Assembly (NCBI RefSeq): GCF_963676935.1
Contig: NZ_OY781470.1
Coordinates: 2,886,680 to 2,950,679, forward strand
Source of the DNA: Halarcobacter sp.
Lineage (GTDB): Bacteria; Campylobacterota; Campylobacteria; Campylobacterales; Arcobacteraceae
DNA length: 64,000 nucleotides
Direction of reading: 5' to 3'
Shown here: one piece after another, positions 12,299 through 22,706 of the stretch
Layout: every line of letters starts with the position of its first letter
Numbering within the stretch: position 1 is the first letter of the stretch
Program-made: the position numbers and the translations under genes
The notes under the pieces: generated by a model
Told to the model about the DNA's origin: nothing
Databases searched by the model: none
The model's input: the letters and a program-made list of their open reading frames with translations, nothing else

Positions 12299-12351
12299 TA
12301 TTCCTTGGCTACTATCTTATTGAATCTAAAACTCAATAAAACAGTTGTGTC
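12299..12351 (-). other. 23S processing stem, 5' arm
   Basis: Pairs with 9325-9370 (see that entry). The rest of the 317-bp spacer between 23S and tRNA-Ala is AT-rich. It contains a local hairpin, AATGATCTT/AAGATTATT, around 12430-12455, and nothing else recognisable. Confidence 0.75.
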
Positions 12352-12603
12352 TATCTATACTTTTTATATTAATAATCTTAATTATTAACATAATCATTTT
12401 TAGATATGAAATTTTTTTGTTTTTTTTAATAATCTTCATACGAAAGATCATTAAACGAAAAAATTAAAGACTTTAACATTATGTTTTTAAATATCATTGT
12501 TATTTGCATAACAGTTTAGGATAAATCCTAATATAAATTCTATTCTCTTTAGAATTTATATTAAAATTTAGCTAACTCTTTTAACTTGATTTGCTTAAAT
12601 AGA

Positions 12604-12679
12604 TGGTGGAGATAAGCGGGATCGAACCGCTGACCTCCTGCGTGCAAGGCAGGCGCTCTCCCAGCTGAGCTATATCCCC
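12604..12679 (-). tRNA. tRNA-Ala (TGC)
   Basis: A 76-nt cloverleaf with acceptor GGGGATA/TATCTCC, encoded CCA, anticodon TGC within CTTGCACG, and T-loop GGTTCGATCC. It lies in the 16S-23S spacer as usual. Confidence 0.97.
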
Positions 12680-12701
12680 ACATACTAATCAGATTATTAT
12701 A

Positions 12702-12778
12702 TGGTGGGCCTACCAGGACTTGAACCTGGGACCTCACGATTATCAGTCGAGCGCTCTAGCCAGCTGAGCTATAGGCCC
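12702..12778 (-). tRNA. tRNA-Ile (GAT)
   Basis: A 77-nt cloverleaf with acceptor GGGCCTA/TAGGCCC, encoded CCA, anticodon GAT in CTGATAATC, and T-loop GGTTCAAGTCC. It precedes tRNA-Ala in the spacer. Confidence 0.97.
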
Positions 12779-12796
12779 ATTCTTCACCTATTCTTT

Positions 12797-12827
12797 GAAA
12801 TAATCTTTATAAACCGAACATGATAAC
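12797..12827 (-). other. 16S processing stem, 3' arm
   Basis: A 31-nt stretch complementary to 14538-14568 upstream of 16S, with only three imperfect positions. This is the expected RNase III precursor stem around 16S rRNA. Confidence 0.78.
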
Positions 12828-12883
12828 TGCAATCTCTTTGATTGCTTTGGAAGTTAGAAACGAATCTAACTTCTCTTCTCTGA

Positions 12884-14399
<1,516 letters not shown>

Positions 14400-14537
14400 T
14401 ATTATGAATGTTTAATTCTCTGACTTATGTTTTATTACTTTTGTAACAAAACTAAATCTCATTTGTAAAGCTTAGCTTTATGTTTCTTAAATAGACAAGG
14501 ATATAATTTACTTATATTCTTGTTGTTATATTTTTGT

Positions 14538-14596
14538 GTTATCATATTCGGTTTATAAAAATTACTTCTTCTTACAAACCTTCGTTGTTAAAGATC
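14538..14596 (-). promoter_or_regulatory. 16S processing arm and boxA-like site in rRNA leader
   Basis: 14538-14568 pairs with 12797-12827 around 16S. At 14585-14596 the minus strand reads GATCTTTAACAA, close to the boxA antitermination motif (CTCTTTAACAA core). The 467-bp gap 14400-14866 also holds the rRNA promoter and, on the plus strand, TATA-like -10 boxes before the BI-1 gene (14811-14816, 14833-14838). Confidence 0.6.
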
Positions 14597-14643
14597 ATCC
14601 ATCTCTTCAAAACTTTGTGTCGTTCCTCTGAAATTGGACGGGA

Positions 14644-14672
14644 ATTATAATAGATTTTTTAACGCTTGTCAA
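14644..14672 (-). promoter_or_regulatory. rRNA operon promoter, consensus sigma70
   Basis: The minus strand shows TTGACA (14667-14672), exactly 17 bp, then TATAAT (14644-14649), a perfect match to both hexamers. Transcription would start near 14637, giving a leader of about 240 nt before 16S. Confidence 0.88.
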
Positions 14673-14866
14673 GGGTTTTTTCTTATTCCTGGCTTAAATT
14701 TTGAAAAAAATCTGCTTTTTTACTTTTTTGTTCTCTTTAAGTATTTTCTTATTTTTATCATTAATATATATAGCTATATCTTTATAGTAACTATCTAATT
14801 TATAATTTTAAAGTAAATATTAAGTCTAACATTATAAAATGCTACAAAAATATAGAAAGGACGAAA

Positions 14867-15562
14867 ATGTATAACAGAGATTATCTTTCACAAGAAACAT
14901 CTCAGTACAAAACTTCTGTTGATTCATCAAGAGCAGGTTTAATGAGCTTCTTAAAAGCGACATATCAATTATTCGCAGGTTCACTGTTAGCAGCTACAGC
15001 TGGAGCTTATATCGGTCTTGATATGGTTTCAACAATAGCAAGTTGGTATTGGGGACTAGTAATTTTAGAATTTGTTTTATTATTTGCATTATTTGCTGTA
15101 AAGAATAAACCAGGAATTAACTTAGCAGTATTATTTGGATTTACTTTTATGAGTGGTTTAACGATTACTCCACTTTTAAGTACAATCTTAGCAATGCCTG
15201 CAGGTGCATCAATTGTTGCTCAAGCATTTCTAATGACTTCAGTTGCATTTGGTGGGATTTCAATGTTTGCAATGACTACAAAAAGAGATTTCTCTTCAAT
15301 GGGTAAAATGCTTTTTATAGCATTAATTATTCTTATTGTAGGTTCTATTTCAAACATCTTTTTCCAATCACCACTATTACAATTAGGAATTGCAGGTGTT
15401 GGTGCATTGTTATTCTCAGCGTTTATCCTTTATGATACGCAACAAATTATAAAAGGTGGTTTTGAAACTCCAATTGAAGCAGCTATTGCTTTATATCTGG
15501 ATTTCTTTAACCTTTTTGTTTCACTATTACAAATTTTTGGAATTTTAGGTAGTGACGATTAA
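14867..15562 (+). CDS. Bax inhibitor-1/YccA family membrane protein
   Basis: A 231-residue inner-membrane protein with seven hydrophobic segments. The family hallmarks are present: a soluble Tyr-rich N terminus, and near the C terminus ILYDTQQII followed by ALYLDFFNLFVSLLQIFG. Homologues are linked to calcium leak and, for YccA, to modulation of the FtsH protease; the role here is inferred. The ribosome-binding site is AAAGGACG. It is divergent from the rRNA operon. Confidence 0.92.
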   Translation: MYNRDYLSQETSQYKTSVDSSRAGLMSFLKATYQLFAGSLLAATAGAYIGLDMVSTIASWYWGLVILEFVLLFALFAVKNKPGINLAVLFGFTFMSGLTITPLLSTILAMPAGASIVAQAFLMTSVAFGGISMFAMTTKRDFSSMGKMLFIALIILIVGSISNIFFQSPLLQLGIAGVGALLFSAFILYDTQQIIKGGFETPIEAAIALYLDFFNLFVSLLQIFGILGSDD

Positions 15563-15565
15563 TTA

Positions 15566-15589
15566 AGTAGTTTCCTTTTGGAGACTACT
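15566..15589 (+). terminator. Hairpin after the BI-1 gene
   Basis: The 10-bp arms AGTAGTTTCC / GGAGACTACT (one G-T pair) enclose a TTTT loop. The following T content is modest, so termination may be partial. Confidence 0.5.
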
Positions 15590-15603
15590 TTCACTCTTAT
15601 ATA

Positions 15604-16011
15604 ATGACTGACAAAAAAACACTTAGACTTATTGATGCAAATTTAAATCGCCTTAGAGAAGGTATTCGCGTCGTTGAAGATATATTTAGATATGTTTATG
15701 ATAACAAAGAGATTTCAACAAAACTAAAAGAATTAAGACACTTAGCTAGACTAGAAAATTACAAAGAAATATTGGAAACCAGAGATATTCAAAATGATGT
15801 ATTAAAAGAATCTATTAAAAGTGAGCAAAATAGAACAGATTTATACTCTATTTTAATTGCTAACTTTAAAAGAGCTCAAGAGAGTGCAAGAGTACTTGAA
15901 GAGTTTTGTAAACTAATATCTACTAAAGATAGTGAGAATTTTAAATATATTAGATATGAACTTTATAATTTAGAAATTGTTTTAACAAAAATAACTTCAA
16001 ATTCTAAATAG
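15604..16011 (+). CDS. Stand-alone ThiD2-like protein (thiamine synthesis)
   Basis: A 135-residue protein matching the N-terminal domain that in some bacteria is fused to thiamine-phosphate synthase ThiE. Key stretches are RLIDANLNRLREGIRVVEDI, ELRHLARL, and FKRAQESARVLEEF. That domain family (ThiD2) is reported to phosphorylate HMP monophosphate in thiamine synthesis. No ThiE barrel follows: the gene ends at 16011 and bioC begins on the other strand. The 3' end overlaps the bioC 3' end by 49 bp. Family assignment is by pattern memory; the catalytic role is inferred. Confidence 0.7.
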   Translation: MTDKKTLRLIDANLNRLREGIRVVEDIFRYVYDNKEISTKLKELRHLARLENYKEILETRDIQNDVLKESIKSEQNRTDLYSILIANFKRAQESARVLEEFCKLISTKDSENFKYIRYELYNLEIVLTKITSNSK

Positions 16012-16658
16012 TTTAAAGTATATTCTTTATATAATTTTTTTGCACTTTTAAAATCCAAGCTAGAACTTCCACCACTAACTCCAGATTTTTTAATATAATC
16101 AAATAGATCTTTTTTATTATCAAACTCTAAATTATAAGAAAAAACCTCAAATTCACATTTAAAGTATTTAGAAAAAGAATCTTTTATCTCAGATAAAGTT
16201 AAGATAGGAGAGTTTTTATTTGTAAGTTGTTGAATAGTCTTAAAAGTATTAGATGTAAATAATACAGCATCAATTTTATTTGTAGTTTCACTTAGCTTTT
16301 TTACAAGTTTAGACAAATCTTTAGACCATTGCATAGCAGATGAAGAAACAACATTATCAAACTTTTTCCCATCTAAAAAATCAAAAAACTCTTTTGAATC
16401 AAAATCATAACAAAATACTTCAAGGTTTTTTTCTTTTGGATGAAGTTCACACATTGATTTAGAAAAATCAATTGCCGTATAAGAATCAAACTGCCAATCT
16501 ATATATTTAAATATTTGACCAGAACCACAGCCAACTTCTAATATATTTTTAGGTTTATTATTTATATCTCTTACTAGAGCTTTAGCTGCAATTTGTTGGA
16601 TTATATTGAAGTTGTTATAATCATTTGCATATTGTGAGAATTGTGTTTCTACAGACAT
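15963..16658 (-). CDS. bioC: Malonyl-ACP O-methyltransferase BioC-like
   Basis: A SAM-dependent methyltransferase of 231 residues, expected to methylate malonyl-ACP at the start of pimeloyl (biotin) synthesis. SAM motif I is ILEVGCGSGQIF near residue 40, and SSSAMQW is the BioC-type motif IV (SNLAVQW in E. coli). SGVSGGS in the last third corresponds to the substrate-proximal GA/SN loop. Other small-molecule methyltransferases share the fold. It is divergent from secG and overlaps the ThiD2-like gene tail to tail. Confidence 0.78.
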   Translation of the reverse strand: MSVETQFSQYANDYNNFNIIQQIAAKALVRDINNKPKNILEVGCGSGQIFKYIDWQFDSYTAIDFSKSMCELHPKEKNLEVFCYDFDSKEFFDFLDGKKFDNVVSSSAMQWSKDLSKLVKKLSETTNKIDAVLFTSNTFKTIQQLTNKNSPILTLSEIKDSFSKYFKCEFEVFSYNLEFDNKKDLFDYIKKSGVSGGSSSLDFKSAKKLYKEYTLNYLEFEVIFVKTISKL

Positions 16659-16729
16659 ACGCGTATTTTAACTTTATTTTAATAAAATTTAGATAAAATA
16701 TGTACCATTTTTTTAAAAGGAAAACTATA

Positions 16730-17077
16730 ATGACATCTACACTATTAATAGTACAATTTGTTTTAGCAATTATAATTACTATAACTATTTTATTACAAAA
16801 GAGCTCAAGTATTGGTCTTGGAGCATATAGTGGAAGTAATGACTCTTTATTTGGAGCAAAAGGACCAGGTAACTTTTTAACTAAAGCAACTATGGTTTTA
16901 GGTCTACTATTTGTTGTGAACACTATTACATTGGGATATCTGTACAATCAAAACAAATTAGAAAGTGCTATTGACAATGTAAAAACTGATACACTAATTC
17001 CAGCTACACCTAAAGAGACTACTGCTCCTGCTGCACCTAAAGCACCAGTTGTTCCAGCTGAACCTGTAAGTAAGTAA
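16730..17077 (+). CDS. secG: Preprotein translocase subunit SecG
   Basis: The small SecYEG accessory subunit. MTSTLLIVQFVLAIIITITI is the first membrane helix, GLGAYSGSNDSLFGAKGPGNFLTK is the conserved cytoplasmic loop, and a second helix follows. The C-terminal tail is Ala/Pro/Thr-rich. The ATG at 16730 is chosen over an in-frame ATG at 16700 because AAAGGA lies at the right distance and the upstream residues are atypical. That gives 115 residues. Confidence 0.93.
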   Translation: MTSTLLIVQFVLAIIITITILLQKSSSIGLGAYSGSNDSLFGAKGPGNFLTKATMVLGLLFVVNTITLGYLYNQNKLESAIDNVKTDTLIPATPKETTAPAAPKAPVVPAEPVSK

Positions 17078-17085
17078 TAAATTAT

Positions 17086-17153
17086 GAAGTATTTATCAAT
17101 ACTTCTTACAAAAACTGATACTTGTGATATAAAAAATCTTTATATCACAAGTA
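17086..17153. terminator. Two consecutive hairpins between secG and frr
   Basis: The first is GAAGTATT-TATC-AATACTTC (17086-17105). The second has perfect 15-bp arms at 17119-17133 and 17139-17153 with a 5-nt loop. Neither has a strong U tract, so attenuation or mRNA end protection is as likely as termination. Confidence 0.5.
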
Positions 17154-17193
17154 AAACTTTACTTTTAAACTATATCATAAATGTTAATAATGG

Positions 17194-17199
17194 TATAAT
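17194..17199 (+). promoter_or_regulatory. frr -10 box
   Basis: TATAAT lies 43 bp before frr without a clear -35 hexamer, which is usual for Campylobacterota sigma70 promoters. Confidence 0.45.
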
Positions 17200-17241
17200 T
17201 TTTTCAAAATAAAAGCTACTAAAACTAAACAAGGAGAATAC

Positions 17242-17799
17242 ATGTTAGAAGAAATCTACTCAGAAACAAAAGATCATATGGAAAAGTCTCTTGAAGCATT
17301 AAAAAGAGATTATAAAACATTAAGAACGGGGAAAGTAAGTACTACTATTTTAGATGGTATTAAAGTTGATTATTATGGAACACCTACTGATTTAAATCAA
17401 GTTGGTTCTGTATTAGCTTCAGATGCAACTACAATTGTTGTAAATCCTTGGGAAAAAAATCTTTTAAGTGATGTTGAGCAAGCAATTAATGCTGCAAATA
17501 TAGGTGTTAATCCAAATAATGATGGGGAAATTATCAAACTATTTTTTCCACCTATGACTGTAGAGCAAAGAGAAGAGAGTGCTAAACAAGCAAAAGGTAT
17601 GACTGATGATGCAAAAGTTGCTATTAGAAACGTTAGAAAACACTCAAATGATAAAGTAAAAAAACTACACAAAGATAAAGAAATCACTGATGATGAAAAT
17701 AAAAAAGCATTAGATGAAATTCAAAAAATCACTGACTCATATGTTGCAAAAGCAGATGAGACATTAAAAGCAAAAGAAAAAGAAATTTTAACGGTATAA
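17242..17799 (+). CDS. frr: Ribosome recycling factor
   Basis: Splits post-termination ribosomes with EF-G. At 185 residues it is exactly the family size. The N-terminal helix [19 protein letters not shown], the domain II segment [16 protein letters not shown], and [17 protein letters not shown] are diagnostic. AAGGAG precedes the ATG. pyrE follows after 2 bp. Confidence 0.98.
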   Translation: MLEEIYSETKDHMEKSLEALKRDYKTLRTGKVSTTILDGIKVDYYGTPTDLNQVGSVLASDATTIVVNPWEKNLLSDVEQAINAANIGVNPNNDGEIIKLFFPPMTVEQREESAKQAKGMTDDAKVAIRNVRKHSNDKVKKLHKDKEITDDENKKALDEIQKITDSYVAKADETLKAKEKEILTV

Positions 17800-17801
17800 T
17801 T

Positions 17802-18401
17802 ATGAACATAGAACAAATATATAAAGATGCACAAGCATTATTAGAGGGTCATTTTAAACTTAGTTCAGGAAACTATTCTAAGTTTTATCTACAATCAGCA
17901 AAAGTTTTAGAAGATCCTAAAACAGCAAAACTATTAGCAGAAGCTTTAGCTAAACAAATCAAAGATTCTGGTATTAAAGTTGATGCGGTTTGTTCTCCAG
18001 CGCTTGGTGGACTTATTGCAGGTTTTGCATTAGCAACTGCACTTGATGTAAGATTTATTTTTGCTGAAAGAGTTGATGGTGAAATGACAATTAGAAGAGG
18101 TTTTGAGGTTCAAGAAGGTGAAAACTATATTATCTGTGAAGATATTATTACTACAGGTGGTTCAGCACTTGAAGCAGCAAAACAAGTTGAAAATGCAGGT
18201 GGAAATATTGTAGCTTATGCAGCACTAGCAAACAGAGGTTTTTGTTCAAGAGTTGGTAGTGATTTAGAAGCAAAAGATAATTGTAAACTACCATTAGATA
18301 AACCACTTTTTGCACTTGAAGATTTCACATTTAAAATGTATTCTCCAGAAGAATGTGATTTCAAAGATATTGCTTATAAACCTGGAAGTAGAGGTAACTA
18401 A
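17802..18401 (+). CDS. pyrE: Orotate phosphoribosyltransferase
   Basis: Converts orotate and PRPP to OMP in pyrimidine synthesis. The 199-residue protein has the PRPP-binding motif [16 protein letters not shown] and [11 protein letters not shown] upstream of it. It is translationally close to frr (2-bp gap) and followed by the RDD gene after 6 bp, which indicates one operon. Confidence 0.96.
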   Translation: MNIEQIYKDAQALLEGHFKLSSGNYSKFYLQSAKVLEDPKTAKLLAEALAKQIKDSGIKVDAVCSPALGGLIAGFALATALDVRFIFAERVDGEMTIRRGFEVQEGENYIICEDIITTGGSALEAAKQVENAGGNIVAYAALANRGFCSRVGSDLEAKDNCKLPLDKPLFALEDFTFKMYSPEECDFKDIAYKPGSRGN

Positions 18402-18407
18402 GCTATA

Positions 18408-18884
18408 ATGAGCAGATGGAGAGATATAAAACAAGGTAATATCAAAGAAGAAGAAACTTCTAAAACACCTGAAGACAACTCTTTAACATCTGCTCCTATT
18501 CCATCTAGAATTAAAGCATTTTTAGTTGATATGTTTATGATTATGATGCCTATAATGTATGTAACTACATATTTAATTATGGATGGTAAAGATGACTTCC
18601 AATCAAGCCAAGAAGCTAGATGGATAACAGCTGGTGTTTTTGGATTAATCATTATTGTTTTTTGGATTGCCAAAGGACAAACTCCTGGATATAAAGCATA
18701 TTCTTTAAAACTTATAGATAATAACACAAAAAATAAAATATCTCTTGGTAAAGCAATACTTAGATACTTTTTATTTTTATTCTCAGCAACTACTATTTTA
18801 TTAGCATTTATTCCTTTTTTTAGAAAAGACAAAAAAACCATACAAGATATATTGAGTAATAGTACTGTTGTAGAAGAAAAGTAG
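18408..18884 (+). CDS. RDD-family membrane protein
   Basis: A 158-residue membrane protein with the RDD-domain pattern: SRIKAFLVDMFMIMMPIMY (Arg and Asp in the first helix) and GQTPGYKAYSLKLID before the last helices. Function is unknown for most members. It is in the frr-pyrE operon, and its stop is directly followed by the MFS start. Confidence 0.83.
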   Translation: MSRWRDIKQGNIKEEETSKTPEDNSLTSAPIPSRIKAFLVDMFMIMMPIMYVTTYLIMDGKDDFQSSQEARWITAGVFGLIIIVFWIAKGQTPGYKAYSLKLIDNNTKNKISLGKAILRYFLFLFSATTILLAFIPFFRKDKKTIQDILSNSTVVEEK

Positions 18885-19982
18885 ATGCTTTTTTTTAAAC
18901 TTTCAGCTTTTTATTTTTTTTATTTTGCTGCTGTTGGTGTATATGTTATATTTTTACCAAAAGTTCTCCATGATATGGGATACAATGCTTTAGAGATTGG
19001 ATTTATATTTGCATTAGCTCCACTAATGAGATTTCTTACACCTTTTTTATTTTTAAAACAAATAAAATTAAATCAAACAGTTTTTAAAACAGCTTTACTT
19101 TTATCAGTTGTTTGTTCTGTATCTTTTTATCTTACTATCAATAACTTTTATGCTTTTATGATAAATAATGCAATTCTAGGTGCATCTTTATCTTTAATCT
19201 TACCTTATCTTGAGGTAACTGCTATAAAGATATTAGGTAAAGGAAAGTATGGTAAATCAAGACTTTTTGGTTCAATTGGTTTTACATTAATATCATTGAT
19301 GTTAGGACAATTTTTAACCCATCCTTATGTAGCATTACACTATTATCTAACAGTAAATGTATTAACTGTACTATTTGCATTTTTACTCTTAAGATATGAT
19401 GACGTAAAGCATGATGAAAGTGTTTCAGATGAACCTTTTTCATTTTTCAAATATTGGCCTTTTTGGGTTAGTATCTTTTTTATGCAATTAAGTTTTGGAG
19501 GTTTTTATAATTTCTTTACAATCTATGAAACAGATAATGGTATTTCATTAGAGATGACCTCTTACATGTGGTCATTTGGAGTAATCTGTGAGATTGTCCT
19601 ATTTTACTATCAAGCTCCTTTACTAAAAAATAATCTCTTAAATATAATAAAATTTTGTCTAGGAATTACTGTTCTTAGATGGTTTTTACTATTTTTGTAT
19701 CCTGATAATGTGACAATAGCTTTTTTAACACAAAGTATTCATGCATTTTCATTTGGGCTATACCATAGTGCAACTATAATGTTCTTATATACACTATATG
19801 CAAATAAAAAGCTTGCTCAACAATTTATGTATGGTGTTGCTTATGGTTTAGGTGGATTTATGGGTGCATTAATTGCAGGATGGCTATATGGAGAGTATCT
19901 ATTTTTATATTGTGCGATATTTACTTTTTTAGGATTGATTTTTATATCCAATAAAAAACTAGCCATAAATACAACAAACTAA
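18885..19982 (+). CDS. MFS transporter, HcaT/NucP-like (MFS_1_like)
   Basis: A 365-residue major-facilitator carrier of about 12 spans. The N terminus FYFFYFAAVGVYVIFLPKVL, and GKYGKSRLFGSIGFTLIS after helix 4, match the group that includes 3-phenylpropionate permease. The substrate is unknown. The ATG abuts the RDD stop, so it is the last gene of the frr-pyrE operon. It ends in a shared terminator with the convergent hydrolase gene. Confidence 0.82.
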   Translation: MLFFKLSAFYFFYFAAVGVYVIFLPKVLHDMGYNALEIGFIFALAPLMRFLTPFLFLKQIKLNQTVFKTALLLSVVCSVSFYLTINNFYAFMINNAILGASLSLILPYLEVTAIKILGKGKYGKSRLFGSIGFTLISLMLGQFLTHPYVALHYYLTVNVLTVLFAFLLLRYDDVKHDESVSDEPFSFFKYWPFWVSIFFMQLSFGGFYNFFTIYETDNGISLEMTSYMWSFGVICEIVLFYYQAPLLKNNLLNIIKFCLGITVLRWFLLFLYPDNVTIAFLTQSIHAFSFGLYHSATIMFLYTLYANKKLAQQFMYGVAYGLGGFMGALIAGWLYGEYLFLYCAIFTFLGLIFISNKKLAINTTN

Positions 19983-20007
19983 AAAGGGATTTTTACCCTT
20001 CTTAGTT
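19977..20007. terminator. Bidirectional terminator
   Basis: The 12-bp arms AACTAAAAAGGG / CCCTTCTTAGTT have one mismatch and a 7-nt loop, followed by TTTTA. It separates the convergent MFS and dienelactone hydrolase genes and includes the MFS stop codon. Confidence 0.75.
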
Positions 20008-20736
20008 TTAAAAAGTATCTTCTAAAATTTCAGAAAACCTTTTCCAAGATGCTTTATCTGCTTCTTCATGATATCTTTTTGATCCAAATACTGTAAAAGC
20101 ATGTGGTGCACCACTATAAGTTAACATTTCATGTTTTATGCCTGTTTTTTCTAATTCTACAGCTAAGTTCGCAAAATCTTGCATACTTACAGCTTTATCA
20201 GCTGTTCCATGAAAAACTACAATCTCACCTTTAGTTCTTGAATAATCTTGTCCTTTAGGAGTTTGTAATCCACCATGAAAAGGGATAAATTTTTTAAGCT
20301 TTGCTCCTGACCTTGCCATTTCTAAAATAGCAGCCCCACCAAAACAATACCCAATTCCAACTGCATTAGATACATTTAAACCTAATTTTTTGGCTTCATT
20401 AAATCCACCATCAAGTAAAGTTCTCATCTTAACTCTATCTTTATAAAGTTCAGATGTTAATCTTTTTTTATCTTCAATTTTTTCAGGTCTTACACCTTTT
20501 CCATACAAATCAACTGCAAATGTAGCATAACCCATCTCATTTAACATTTTTGCTCTTTTTACTTCATAATCTGTTAAGCCATCCCAATCATGAACTAAAA
20601 ATACTAATGGAGCATTTTGTGAAGGTGAACTAATATATCCTTCATATTTTTTTCCATCAACTTCATAAGTGACAAATTGTTCTGAAGCAAATAAAAACCC
20701 TGAAACGAGAACCAACAAAGATAATATTTTTTTCAC
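20008..20736 (-). CDS. Exported dienelactone hydrolase family protein
   Basis: A 242-residue alpha/beta hydrolase with a signal peptide (MKKILSLLVLVSGFLFA). The catalytic triad is readable as Cys131 (GIGYCFGGA), Asp180 (HGTADKAV) and His212 (SGAPHAF). The Cys nucleophile marks the dienelactone hydrolase group. The natural substrate is unknown; the periplasmic location is unlike the cytosolic aromatic-degradation enzymes. It has a GTG start preceded by AAGGGG. Confidence 0.88.
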   Translation of the reverse strand: MKKILSLLVLVSGFLFASEQFVTYEVDGKKYEGYISSPSQNAPLVFLVHDWDGLTDYEVKRAKMLNEMGYATFAVDLYGKGVRPEKIEDKKRLTSELYKDRVKMRTLLDGGFNEAKKLGLNVSNAVGIGYCFGGAAILEMARSGAKLKKFIPFHGGLQTPKGQDYSRTKGEIVVFHGTADKAVSMQDFANLAVELEKTGIKHEMLTYSGAPHAFTVFGSKRYHEEADKASWKRFSEILEDTF

Positions 20737-20812
20737 ATTAACCCCTTAAAGATAATTTTTAAAAATATATTATCAATATAAGCTTAACTGTTTATAATCA
20801 AAATAAATTAAT

Positions 20813-21550
20813 TTAAACAATATCCATCACTATTAATTTAACATTCTTTTTCTCTTGAATCTCATTTAGTTTTAGTCCTGGAATTTGCATATCCATAAAT
20901 TCACTATGGTTTTTTATCCCATTTTTAGCTATCTCTTGTAAAAGTTTTCCTCTATAAAACTTAGCCCAGTGGGAAACAACTTTTCCATCTTTTACAAATT
21001 TAAAAGTAAGTACATTTGCTTTTTTTACTTTATAGAATTTTTCATAAAATCCTGCTCTCAAATCAATAACTTCTTCACCAACAAAACTATCCAAAGCATT
21101 TGTAAAATTATCCATATAAAATTTTTCTACATTTATGTTAGGAAGCTTTGCTCCTTGTTTATATTTATAATCAGGAATTAAATTTTTTGCTAATATTGGA
21201 CCAAAAAGATTTGAAAAAAGTATTACGTTTTCATCTATATAGTTTTGCTCTACTTGTGATAAACTATTATAATCTAAAGCATCGAATGCAACTCCATTGT
21301 ATCTATTAATAGCTTTCATTGTAGGTTTTTGAGTTAAACTCTCTTTGTATTTTTCAACATCTTCCAGTTTTTTTAATCCAAACCATTTTGATAATTCTTC
21401 TATTGTAGATTTTTTTATTAAATCTTCATATATATTAAAAACCTCTTCTCTTTTAGGAAATAGTTCAGGGAAGCAAAAATTATCTTTACAAAATGAAGCT
21501 TCATCTCCTCCACTATTTTTTGTTTCTGCAGGAGCTAGTAGTATTTTCAT
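20813..21550 (-). CDS. yaaA: YaaA (DUF328) peroxide stress family protein
   Basis: A 245-residue protein of the YaaA family, which in E. coli lowers free iron during peroxide stress. MKILLAPAETK, the central NRYNGVAFDALDY, and the C-terminal HWAKFYRGKLLQ fit the family. It follows the COG2426 membrane gene by 1 bp on the same strand, so they are probably co-transcribed. Confidence 0.9.
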   Translation of the reverse strand: MKILLAPAETKNSGGDEASFCKDNFCFPELFPKREEVFNIYEDLIKKSTIEELSKWFGLKKLEDVEKYKESLTQKPTMKAINRYNGVAFDALDYNSLSQVEQNYIDENVILFSNLFGPILAKNLIPDYKYKQGAKLPNINVEKFYMDNFTNALDSFVGEEVIDLRAGFYEKFYKVKKANVLTFKFVKDGKVVSHWAKFYRGKLLQEIAKNGIKNHSEFMDMQIPGLKLNEIQEKKNVKLIVMDIV

Positions 21551-21551
21551 A

Positions 21552-22217
21552 TTAACCTCTTTTTTTATATTTTAAAATTATTACGCTAACAACCATTATT
21601 ACAATTAAAATCCAAATAAATCTAATATCAAATTGACCTATAAAATTTACTATCTCTTGTAAAAATAAACCCCATAGAGTCATAGAAATAATAGTTGCTA
21701 AAAAAACGATAAATATAACAGTAAAATGCTTCATTCCTATTAAAAATCCAATTATTGAACCAACAATTGGACCAGTCATCCAAAAAGGGATAAAAACAAA
21801 AATAAATAAACCAAGTCTTCCATATTTTACAAAGACATCATTATGTTGTTCCTTCTTTTTTTGAACTTTTGAAAAAAATTCTTCTAATCTTTTTATTTTT
21901 AATACACCTTCAAAACTAAATACAAATAGTGAATATATCAAAGTTACAAGTATCATTTCTGCTAATATATTAAAAGTAATAACTTGTAGATGAGAAAGGT
22001 TTGAAGCATATCCAAATGATATTGCAGGAACTCTTCCAATAAATAAATTTGTAAATAACATTGTTGCAAGTTTACTAGAAACACTAGCATCAAAGAAGTA
22101 ATATATAACAAGAAAGATAGTTGTACTTAAAATTAAAACAATTGAGATAAGTAGGATTACACCAACTTTAGTACTAAAAATTTTTTTGAGTAACTCTTTA
22201 TTCAATAAACTCACCAC
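21552..22217 (-). CDS. COG2426-type small membrane exporter
   Basis: A 221-residue integral membrane protein annotated in relatives as a putative small multidrug export protein. The core FIFVFIPFWMTGPIVGSIIGFLIGM is its most recognisable region; transport is not established. The GTG start used here overlaps ychJ by 20 bp. A TTG at 22205 with GGTGAG upstream is an alternative start. Confidence 0.72.
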   Translation of the reverse strand: MVSLLNKELLKKIFSTKVGVILLISIVLILSTTIFLVIYYFFDASVSSKLATMLFTNLFIGRVPAISFGYASNLSHLQVITFNILAEMILVTLIYSLFVFSFEGVLKIKRLEEFFSKVQKKKEQHNDVFVKYGRLGLFIFVFIPFWMTGPIVGSIIGFLIGMKHFTVIFIVFLATIISMTLWGLFLQEIVNFIGQFDIRFIWILIVIMVVSVIILKYKKRG

Positions 22218-22611
22218 TATGGTATAGCCAAAGATTGTTTACTTTTACAAATTTACTTTTTTCAACAAAAGATACATCTATTGCACCTTGAAAAAGAATT
22301 GCTTTAAAAGTAACAAAAGCCAAATCCTCACCATCTTCAAAATCTAAAATCTCTAAACCTTTAAATTCAGTATGATCAAAAAAATCATGAATAGATTTTT
22401 TCCATTTTTCGGTATCAGATGTAAAATCTTTATTATCTCTATGTGTCGTATTTATAATATATTGAGAATCATTTGCTGCATATGCACTGAATCTTGATTT
22501 CATTAAATCTAATGCACTATTTGGATTCTCTCCAAAATGAAAAACTCTACAACATTTCTTATATTTTTTTTGACTTCCACATGGGCAAAATGAATTTCCA
22601 GAAATCTTCAT
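22198..22611 (-). CDS. ychJ: YchJ-family SEC-C motif protein
   Basis: A 137-residue protein with an N-terminal SEC-C zinc motif (CPCGSQKKYKKCC) followed by the YchJ fold of the NTF2-like group. Function is unknown; SEC-C motifs often bind zinc and protein partners such as SecB. It overlaps the next minus-strand gene, which implies coupling. Confidence 0.9.
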   Translation of the reverse strand: MKISGNSFCPCGSQKKYKKCCRVFHFGENPNSALDLMKSRFSAYAANDSQYIINTTHRDNKDFTSDTEKWKKSIHDFFDHTEFKGLEILDFEDGEDLAFVTFKAILFQGAIDVSFVEKSKFVKVNNLWLYHSGEFIE

Positions 22612-22663
22612 ATTATCAACCTAGTTTGGATTTTTCTTTTATTATAGCAAAAAGTTTTATAAG

Positions 22664-22698
22664 AGATGATATTTAGTTAATTTAACTAAATATCATCT
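22664..22698. terminator. Perfect palindrome between the ComEA-like gene and ychJ
   Basis: The 17-bp arms 22664-22680 and 22682-22698 are perfect, around a single central base. It lies just downstream of the ComEA-like gene on the minus strand, and its likely role is mRNA 3'-end formation. Extrusion or protein binding is possible because the symmetry is perfect. Confidence 0.55.
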
Positions 22699-22706
22699 AA
22701 GATTAG

